From positions 1 through 13,608 of the forward strand of contig CBCOYO010000095.1 of the NCBI GenBank assembly GCA_965114465.1: 13,608 nt of DNA. The letters are read 5' to 3'. Of this stretch, positions 7,354-12,622 are shown in pieces. A model generated the notes under the pieces. That model was not told the origin of the DNA. It did no database searches and was given only the letters and a program-made list of their open reading frames with translations. Source of the stretch: COE1 sp965114465. Its GTDB lineage: Bacteria; Bacillota; Clostridia; Lachnospirales; Lachnospiraceae. Positions within the stretch are counted from its first letter, which is position 1. Each line of letters opens with the position of its first letter. The position numbers and the translations under genes are program-made.

Positions 7354-8681
7354 TATGATTCACCTACATTACTATATTTTTGTTTTAACAGATTAATGGT
7401 CTGCTGTTGCTGCCGTGTCAGGCCAAATCCCATAAAACGGCAAATATGATCGTTTTTCAGGATACAATAGCACATGCGTTTCCAGCTTGGAATATCCTTC
7501 GTCGATTTAATATCATCGGTATGATCGGGAATCTTACCGACAAAAATAATGCGGGAATGCTTCATTATGGTATAGTTGGATATTCCGTTCCGCCTTATAT
7601 TGTAGCCGTGTGCAATTAGTTCTTCAATGGCACTTTCTTCAAGACCGCCTCCGACCGTGTGCCAAAATTCCATGGATGTTTTGAATTTTTTTATATAATT
7701 ATTCCGCAGCCTTGCAGGCAGTGTACTTAACAGAAATTTCGTGTATGATTCCCATGTATGGCCGGCTGGCAGTGTTAAATTGCGATAACCCATTGCTTTG
7801 GTTCTGCCATAGATAGCACCGAAGTTAGCGCCTTGTACACGTCCTACAAGTTTAGCCCAGATTTCAGGGTCAATCACGCGGTATAAGTGCAGGCTGTCTT
7901 TCGCGTAGTCGTTAAATGGCGAAGCGACACGCATTTGATCTGGTTTTAATCCTGCCATATAATAAAGATCATACAGGCGGTTGTAATCGTAGCCGAACTT
8001 ATAATTGGCGTGCCATACATCACTTAATGACCAGTCATAGATAGGAGATGCACACCATACATCTTTAAATTGTTTGCTAATCCAGCAGATATCATTGTAG
8101 CCGTATTTTTTATTTAAAATACCACTGTAACGCTGTAACGATTCATCGGCGCGGATACCAAGCAGACAGACGGTTTTCTTAAATTCATGTGAACTGCGGT
8201 ACCAGCGGCTAAACTGTTTGGCAAGATCTTCTTGATGCATTCGGTAGCGGTAAGTGGCGATGGGATTATGTTCTAAATTGATAACATAGGGATGATTTGG
8301 CATTGGACGTACCCATGCTGACTGCATAGTATCATCCCAAGGATACCAGAACATTTCATAGCTGCTTAGAGCAGTTCTTGTCGCCATGGGAAGACATACC
8401 CAATAAGGTTCTACATCATGTTCGATTTTTTGAAAAGTGCGTTCAATATACTCTGTGGTCACAGTATATTGCGCCTCAAAGTCTTGATGAAATACACCAA
8501 TTTTTTTGTTGGGAAAATATTTTTTCTGAAAATCCAATGTAAGATTTAACAGTAGTCCACTGTCCTTACCACCAGAAAAGGATAGATAAATATTGTCAAA
8601 TTCCTCAAAGATAAACCGAAGTCTGTCTTGGAGGGCATCATATACGTTCTGTGTTGTGTATATCCGTTTCGTCTCAATCAC
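7353..8681 (-). CDS. PAPS reductase-family (DUF3440) protein, IbrA-like
   Basis: A 442-residue protein of the phosphoadenosine phosphosulfate reductase / ATP pyrophosphatase superfamily. The PP-loop SFSGGKDS is at 34-41 and GIRADES, the second ATP-site motif, at 175-181. The long C-terminal part matches the DUF3440/IbrA type rather than the short CysH reductase. The start is GTG 8681, followed by the usual lead into the PP-loop; the nearby ATG is out of frame and stops at once, and the ribosome binding site is weak. Coupled to the ParB-like gene by TAATG. Related PP-loop enzymes with ParB-like partners occur in DNA phosphorothioation (DndC, SspD), but no dnd or ssp genes are here, so a nucleic-acid modifying or regulatory role is only inference. 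Confidence 0.85.
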   Translation of the reverse strand: MIETKRIYTTQNVYDALQDRLRFIFEEFDNIYLSFSGGKDSGLLLNLTLDFQKKYFPNKKIGVFHQDFEAQYTVTTEYIERTFQKIEHDVEPYWVCLPMATRTALSSYEMFWYPWDDTMQSAWVRPMPNHPYVINLEHNPIATYRYRMHQEDLAKQFSRWYRSSHEFKKTVCLLGIRADESLQRYSGILNKKYGYNDICWISKQFKDVWCASPIYDWSLSDVWHANYKFGYDYNRLYDLYYMAGLKPDQMRVASPFNDYAKDSLHLYRVIDPEIWAKLVGRVQGANFGAIYGRTKAMGYRNLTLPAGHTWESYTKFLLSTLPARLRNNYIKKFKTSMEFWHTVGGGLEESAIEELIAHGYNIRRNGISNYTIMKHSRIIFVGKIPDHTDDIKSTKDIPSWKRMCYCILKNDHICRFMGFGLTRQQQQTINLLKQKYSNVGES

Positions 8682-8714
8682 CTGCCATTTTGTTATTCGG
8701 TAAACATATCTACT

Positions 8715-8743
8715 TTTATACCATAAATTTTAACGAAATACAA
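8715..8743 (-). promoter_or_regulatory. Promoter candidate for the ibrA-ibrB-like operon
   Basis: Read on the minus strand: TTGTAT (8738-8743), 17 bp, TATAAA (8715-8720), about 35 bp before the GTG start. The rest of 8744-8999 holds no gene; one weak hairpin, GTGGACT (8844-8850) with AGACCAC (8861-8867), is visible. Confidence 0.5.
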
Positions 8744-8999
8744 GGTTTTCGTGGAAATTATCGTATAATTTGACATAAAATCTGTTAATTCATAAATTTG
8801 TTGGTCATTTACAATGTATATTCTGGAAAATATAGCGGTAAGAGTGGACTTGCTTAAGATAGACCACCCGCACCATACGATTCCGAATCAAAGACCAAAG
8901 ATAAGCATTGTGGTAAAATTAAAATTTTTGGATTTTTCCACGAATGCCGACGACTATGGAATCCCACACATTATATCTTGATATATTCTCATAAATCTA

Positions 9000-9028
9000 T
9001 TGACAATAAAGTGCATATAGTATATAGT
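9000..9028 (+). promoter_or_regulatory. Strong promoter for the gntR-ABC operon, with operator-like palindrome
   Basis: TTGACA (9000-9005), 17 bp, TATAGT (9023-9028). The spacer and -10 contain the odd-centred palindrome ATATAGTATAT, and GTGC (9011-9014) with GCAC (9044-9047) flank the start region. YtrA-type GntR repressors bind palindromes over their own promoter, so autorepression is likely but the exact operator is not certain. Confidence 0.7.
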
Positions 9029-9071
9029 GTGTATTATTAAATAGCACATTAAAAACAGAGGGAGGGAAATA

Positions 9072-9446
9072 GTGAAAATACTAATATCCAATACTTCCGA
9101 CAAACCTTTATACCAACAAATTAAAGACCAAATCAAAGACGCAATTTTGAAAGAAGAATTGAAACAGGGCGATTTACTTCCGTCTATCCGTGCTTTTGCA
9201 AATGATTTGAAAGTAAGCGTCCTAACAATCCGGCGAGTTTACGAAGAATTAGAACAAGAGGGGTTTGTCATAAGCCAAGTAGGAATAGGAACATCTGTAT
9301 CAGCAAGTAATCTTGAATTGCTCCGTGATTCCAAACGTCGGCTTGTAGAGGAAAAAATGATTGACATGATTCAAACAGCAAAAACATTAAAAATATCCAA
9401 ACAGGAACTTAATACCATGATGGATATTCTTTACGAGGAGGATTGA
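9072..9446 (+). CDS. GntR-family regulator, YtrA subfamily
   Basis: A 124-residue winged-helix DNA-binding protein. The N-terminal domain (about 10-75) shows PLYQQIKDQIKDAIL, GDLLPSIRAFANDLKVS and TIRRVYEELEQEGFV, the classic GntR helix-turn-helix and wing. The C-terminus is a short helical tail of about 45 residues without a FadR or UTRA ligand domain, which defines the YtrA type. Start is GTG 9072 behind a strong GGGAGG. The ABC ATPase gene starts two bases after its stop codon. By family it represses its own ABC transporter operon and is relieved by envelope stress or cell-wall antibiotics; the inducer here is unknown. Confidence 0.9.
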   Translation: MKILISNTSDKPLYQQIKDQIKDAILKEELKQGDLLPSIRAFANDLKVSVLTIRRVYEELEQEGFVISQVGIGTSVSASNLELLRDSKRRLVEEKMIDMIQTAKTLKISKQELNTMMDILYEED

Positions 9447-9447
9447 A

Positions 9448-10308
9448 ATGAACAATATTTTGAAAGTAGATGGGTTGAGCAAGTCGTATGGGGACTTTTC
9501 TCTAAAAGATGTGACATTCTCATTGCCAGAGGAATGTATAACAGGCTTTGTTGGTATCAATGGAGCTGGTAAGACGACCACATTGCGTACACTTTTGGGA
9601 TTGACGAGCAGAAGTTCCGGTAATATCCAATTTTTTGGTCTTGACATGGACAGAAATGAAAAGCAGATTAAAGACCGAATAGGCGTTGTCTTAGATGATG
9701 GCTGTTTTTATGATGAACTTACTTTAGCTGAAATGAAAAGCATCATTTCATCGGCGTATACTTCATGGTCTGAACAGGATTTTAAACGTTATATGGATAT
9801 GTTTTCACTTGACCCAAAACAAAAAATCAATATGCTCTCCAAAGGTATGAAAATGAAGTATGCACTTGCATTAGCCCTTTCTCATAATGCAGAATTATTG
9901 ATTATGGACGAACCTACAAGCGGACTTGACCCATTAATCAGAAACCAGCTTTTAAAAATCCTAACAGATTACATGGCAAATGGCGGCAAGGGGGTTTTCT
10001 TTTCAACACATATTACTTCCGACCTTGATAAGATAGCAGATATGCTTATTATGATTGACAAGGGGCGCATTGTTTTTCAGGAAGAAAAAGACGCTTTGCT
10101 TGACACATACCGAATTGTGAAAGGTGATATGGGACAGCTTACCGATGATGTGCGCAAATATTTTTTAAACATATCGGAAACAGCATTTGGATTTACAGGT
10201 GTCACAAGACACGCAACGGAAATACAACGTTATTTTTCAGACATTATTATTGAACGACCTACGATTGAAGATATTATGCTTGCCAATATAGGAGGGAACA
10301 AAAAATGA
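9448..10308 (+). CDS. ABC transporter ATP-binding protein
   Basis: A 286-residue ATPase subunit for the membrane protein encoded next. Walker A GINGAGKT is at 36-43, signature LSKGM at 130-134, Walker B LLIMDE at 150-155 with catalytic E155, and the switch His is H188 in STHITSD. The Q-loop position reads VLDDGCF, with Asp where Gln is usual; this is seen in the YtrB/BcrA-like group. Residues after about 215 form the accessory C-terminal domain. The ribosome binding site GAGGAGG lies inside the end of gntR, and the stop TGA overlaps the permease ATG, so the operon is tightly coupled. Substrate unknown; export of a peptide antibiotic or an envelope function is plausible from the family. Confidence 0.93.
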   Translation: MNNILKVDGLSKSYGDFSLKDVTFSLPEECITGFVGINGAGKTTTLRTLLGLTSRSSGNIQFFGLDMDRNEKQIKDRIGVVLDDGCFYDELTLAEMKSIISSAYTSWSEQDFKRYMDMFSLDPKQKINMLSKGMKMKYALALALSHNAELLIMDEPTSGLDPLIRNQLLKILTDYMANGGKGVFFSTHITSDLDKIADMLIMIDKGRIVFQEEKDALLDTYRIVKGDMGQLTDDVRKYFLNISETAFGFTGVTRHATEIQRYFSDIIIERPTIEDIMLANIGGNKK

Positions 10309-10946
10309 TGTTATTCAGTTTGTTGAAAAAGGATTTTCTGATTGTAAAAAAGTATGTTTTTATCATGTTAATAGCTGCAGTTCTTATTCCGCCTTTTATG
10401 CTTTGGAGGACACCAGAATTTACAGGTGTTTTGGGATTTATTCTGTCAATCATCTTTACAGTTTTTATGCTTTTGCAATATTTATCGCTGAAAGAATACC
10501 AATTTCCCAAAGCTGCTACATTACTATGCGTTGCCCCGTTTTCACGGAAAATGTTAGTTTTGTCAAAATATGTTTTTTGCATAGTGATTTACTTGGCTTG
10601 TTGTATTATTTTCGGAATCGAAACCTTAATTATCCCCGAATTGGGAAGTTTGGATATGAATTTGTTGGTGCTTATGTTTTTTGTTATATCTGTGTTTATT
10701 GGTATTTACCTGCCGGTACAGTATAAATTCGGATATGAAAAAACAAAATTTGTCTTTGCGGTTATTATTATGGCTTCTCCATTTATCCTGCCGCAGCTTC
10801 TAAGAATGAATCAATTGGATTTGGTTTTCTTTTTCGACTATTCCCTAATTCTGATTTATGCTGGGATTATTTTGATAAGTTTTATGGTTTTGGCAATATC
10901 AGCTTTTATGTCTATGAAATATTATGATAAGGCAGATTTAGCATAG
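10305..10946 (+). CDS. ABC-2 type transporter permease
   Basis: A 213-residue integral membrane protein with about six transmembrane segments (roughly 17-34, 40-61, 86-108, 119-138, 147-166, 178-203). Between the second and third, YQFPKAATLLCVAPFSRKMLVLSKY is the typical soluble loop of the ABC2_membrane_5 type. Its ATG overlaps the ATPase stop (ATGATG context) with GGAGGG eight bases upstream; the adjacent second ATG could equally be used. Together with the ATPase it would form a homodimeric exporter or sensor-like complex in the cytoplasmic membrane. Confidence 0.88.
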   Translation: MMLFSLLKKDFLIVKKYVFIMLIAAVLIPPFMLWRTPEFTGVLGFILSIIFTVFMLLQYLSLKEYQFPKAATLLCVAPFSRKMLVLSKYVFCIVIYLACCIIFGIETLIIPELGSLDMNLLVLMFFVISVFIGIYLPVQYKFGYEKTKFVFAVIIMASPFILPQLLRMNQLDLVFFFDYSLILIYAGIILISFMVLAISAFMSMKYYDKADLA

Positions 10947-10961
10947 AAAAGGAGTCAAGTT

Positions 10962-11345
10962 ATGGAAAGTGATATTATTTTTCTTTATATCATAGCGGTA
11001 GCTGCACTATGTTTTACGTTGATAAATAGTATTTGTTTTCTTTTAAAGCGGAATAAATCAGCACAAACCACAGGGGTTATTACTTCTGTCAAAATGCCGA
11101 ATCCAGAAACAGCCAAAGCCCGCAATTCAAAATGGGCGATAGTTTCTTATAATGTTAATGGAAAAATTTATCAATCTGCAAATCGTATACAAGTGTCCAT
11201 GACTTCACAAATCGGTACAACTGTTACAGTGCGCTATGATATTTTTAACCCGGAAAAACTATACAGCTTTTCTGTTTCACGAATTATTGTATCATTGATA
11301 ATAGCCACTGTTTGTATTATTGTAGCGGTATTCAAACTTGTGTAA
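10962..11345 (+). CDS. DUF3592-like small membrane protein
   Basis: A 127-residue protein with two transmembrane helices (about 5-28 and 106-126) enclosing a small beta-rich domain. The middle shows GVITSV, VSYNVNGKIYQSA and IGTTVTVRYDIFNPEK, the pattern of DUF3592 domains, in which a strand with V-x-Y-x-V-x-G is followed by V-x-Y-x-x-x-x-P. It follows the permease by 15 bp with AAAGGAG, so it belongs to the same operon. Function unknown; it may be an accessory envelope component of the ABC system. Confidence 0.75.
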   Translation: MESDIIFLYIIAVAALCFTLINSICFLLKRNKSAQTTGVITSVKMPNPETAKARNSKWAIVSYNVNGKIYQSANRIQVSMTSQIGTTVTVRYDIFNPEKLYSFSVSRIIVSLIIATVCIIVAVFKLV

Positions 11346-11357
11346 GGAGAGATAGAT

Positions 11358-11435
11358 ATGCCGCATTTTCCAGAGGCTGTCGCAATAAGCCTTGATTATA
11401 CAAGATATAGTGTTAAACGCAGAACGTTGTTGTAA
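11358..11435 (+). pseudogene. Start of a fifth operon gene cut by a hairpin element
   Basis: After the DUF3592-like gene there is AAGGAGAG followed seven bases later by ATG, a normal gene start. Only five codons (MPHFP) precede the 98-bp element; the frame then continues 20 codons inside the element and stops. No continuation of a gene is visible beyond it. I read this as the remnant of a gene truncated by the element or by recombination there, not a functional 25-residue peptide. Confidence 0.5.
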
Positions 11436-11470
11436 TATCTTGTATATATCTTCCTTAATGCGACAGCCTC
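11373..11470. mobile_element. 98-bp hairpin element (MITE-like), copy 2
   Basis: The ends GAGGCTGTCGC and GCGACAGCCTC are perfect inverted repeats, and TATACAAGATATA pairs again with TATATCTTGTATA. Same length as copy 1; the outermost pairs differ in both arms, which keeps pairing (G-C at the second position in copy 1, A-T here). No target duplication is visible: the left flank is coding-like sequence and the right end directly abuts repeat copy 3. Confidence 0.7.
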
Positions 11471-11539
11471 GTAAGAAAGCATAGTGACTGAGAGGCATCA
11501 AGCCACCGCAAAGCGATTTTGCATGGCTTGATGCGTTAC
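11470..11539 (+). repeat. 70-bp structured intergenic repeat, copy 3
   Basis: Begins with the last base of the 98-bp element and ends GATGCGTTAC. The stem is a perfect 11-pair GCATCAAGCCA with TGGCTTGATGC; inside, CGC-AAA-GCG forms a mini hairpin. Closest to copy 2. Confidence 0.85.
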
Positions 11540-11549
11540 AATTCAGGTA

Positions 11550-11574
11550 GGTCTGCGCATTTACTGTGCTGACC
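11550..11574. repeat. Leading hairpin of 70-bp repeat copy 4
   Basis: GGTC-T-GCGC, seven-base loop, GTGC-T-GACC; same as the element at 2169-2193 with a single base change that leaves a G-U pair. Confidence 0.6.
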
Positions 11575-11643
11575 GTAATAAAATATAGTGGTTGGAGGTA
11601 TCCAGCCCATCGCGAAGCGATTTCCAATGGCTGGATACGTAAC
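11574..11643 (+). repeat. 70-bp structured intergenic repeat, copy 4
   Basis: Begins CGTAATAAAA and ends GGATACGTAAC. The stem is GTATCCAGCC with GGCTGGATAC, ten perfect pairs, and the inner hairpin is ATCGC-GAA-GCGAT. Compared with copy 3, A-T and C-G pairs have been replaced by C-G and T-A pairs on both arms. Confidence 0.85.
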
Positions 11644-11670
11644 AGTTCAATGGGCTATCTGAACTGTTAC
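11639..11670. terminator. Perfect 11-bp inverted repeat after the ABC operon
   Basis: GTAACAGTTCA (11639-11649), ten-base loop, TGAACTGTTAC (11660-11670). It overlaps the end of repeat copy 4. No T-run follows on either strand, so a rho-independent terminator is only one reading; it could be an element end or binding site. The left arm also occurs just before repeat copy 1 (2154-2164). Confidence 0.4.
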
Positions 11671-11710
11671 TGAATTGCAATATACTGTAAGAAAAATCCG
11701 GTTTCTCGTA

Positions 11711-11739
11711 TTGTATATTTTAAAATTGTATGATAAAAT
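11711..11739 (+). promoter_or_regulatory. Promoter candidate for the GrpE-like gene
   Basis: TTGTAT (11711-11716), 17 bp, TAAAAT (11734-11739), about 57 bp before the ATG. Confidence 0.5.
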
Positions 11740-11796
11740 AGGAAAGATATTGAGGCTTATGCATTAACAGGATACATAGAAACGGGAGAGTAAAAT

Positions 11797-12546
11797 ATGG
11801 ACGAATTACAACATAGCCTGAAAAATATTTTATTTGAACTGTTAAAGGATAAAGAAGTCCAAGAGCATATTAAGGTAATCGCGGCGCTTGACAAAGAACA
11901 AGAAGATTTATATTGCAGAAAAATAGAAGGGTTAGAAGCAGAAAAGCGGATTTTACAGCATCAGCTTGATGAGGCACGAATTGAATGTGAACGGTTGCAT
12001 GTAAACTGCCGGATGCTTGAAAAAGAAAAATTCCTTTTAGAACAGGAAATGGGAGAAGTCCAAGATGCAAAGAATGAATTGACAAAGCAGCTTCAAAATC
12101 ACAAAAAGGAGTTTGAACCCTTAGAAGAACTTGGCGAAATATGGAAAGATATTTCTATGTTGGATAAAAGTCAGAAAGATTTTTTAAAAAATCTGTGTGG
12201 TTCTTGGAATATTAAATCATTTATTGCATTGGGAAAAGACAAAAATGGCATAAAACAGCTATGGAAATTTATTAAAGATGAAATTATGAACACAGATCGA
12301 AACGCAGAAAATATTCGGATATTGGCGAAGTTTTTTGATTTGTGCATCGGTGTTTATAATATTACCAATATTCGTAAGGAACACTATGAAAAAATCGAAA
12401 CAGTAATCGGGGAAGAATATGATTCCCGTCAATATATTAAAACATCGGAAAGCATTGTAAATGGTGTTGTTCAGGAGGTTTTGCTCAACGGCTATGCCAT
12501 GCAGGAGGATGTTATGAAACCAATTGTAACGGTAGGGATAGCATAA
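11797..12546 (+). CDS. Coiled-coil protein with GrpE-like C-terminus
   Basis: A 249-residue protein. Residues about 38-108 are a charged heptad-rich coiled coil (many Glu, Lys, Leu). About 110-200 are helical. The tail from about 206 to 249 (GEEYDS, then NGVVQEVLLNGYAMQEDVMKPIVTVG) follows the pattern of the GrpE beta domain, in which G-x-V-x-x-V-x-x-x-GY is followed by a V-x-x-P/A-x-V-x-V strand. GrpE is the nucleotide exchange factor of Hsp70/DnaK and also has a long N-terminal helix. The rest of the sequence is not recognisably GrpE, so this would be a divergent partner of an unusual Hsp70, not the housekeeping gene; no Hsp70 lies in the window. GGGAG precedes the ATG by about eight bases. 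The next gene follows after 76 bp on the same strand. Confidence 0.6.
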   Translation: MDELQHSLKNILFELLKDKEVQEHIKVIAALDKEQEDLYCRKIEGLEAEKRILQHQLDEARIECERLHVNCRMLEKEKFLLEQEMGEVQDAKNELTKQLQNHKKEFEPLEELGEIWKDISMLDKSQKDFLKNLCGSWNIKSFIALGKDKNGIKQLWKFIKDEIMNTDRNAENIRILAKFFDLCIGVYNITNIRKEHYEKIETVIGEEYDSRQYIKTSESIVNGVVQEVLLNGYAMQEDVMKPIVTVGIA

Positions 12547-12568
12547 TTTTATATTTATTTTATATATA

Positions 12569-12606
12569 GATATCTTATATTATAGAAGATATCGCCGCTA
12601 AGCGGC
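12569..12606. other. Two adjacent hairpins between the GrpE-like gene and the next gene
   Basis: GATATCTT (12569-12576) pairs with AAGATATC (12586-12593) over a nine-base loop; immediately after it GCCGC-TAA-GCGGC (12594-12606). They end 16 bases before the chosen ATG of the downstream gene, so they could attenuate or stabilise its mRNA. There is no U-run for termination. Confidence 0.5.
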
Positions 12607-12622
12607 AGAAATGAGAGGACAT

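Noticed and set aside
7353..8681. Assimilatory PAPS reductase (CysH)
   Set aside because: The protein is far longer than CysH, has a DUF3440-type C-terminal part, and is coupled to a ParB-like gene with no sulfate-assimilation genes around.
8954..9136. 60-residue hydrophobic open frame on the minus strand
   Set aside because: It overlaps the gntR promoter and start; hydrophobicity comes from the AT-rich sequence and there is no ribosome binding site.
11292..11627. 111-residue open frame on the minus strand
   Set aside because: It runs across the end of the DUF3592-like gene, the 98-bp hairpin element and two structured repeats, with no recognisable protein pattern.
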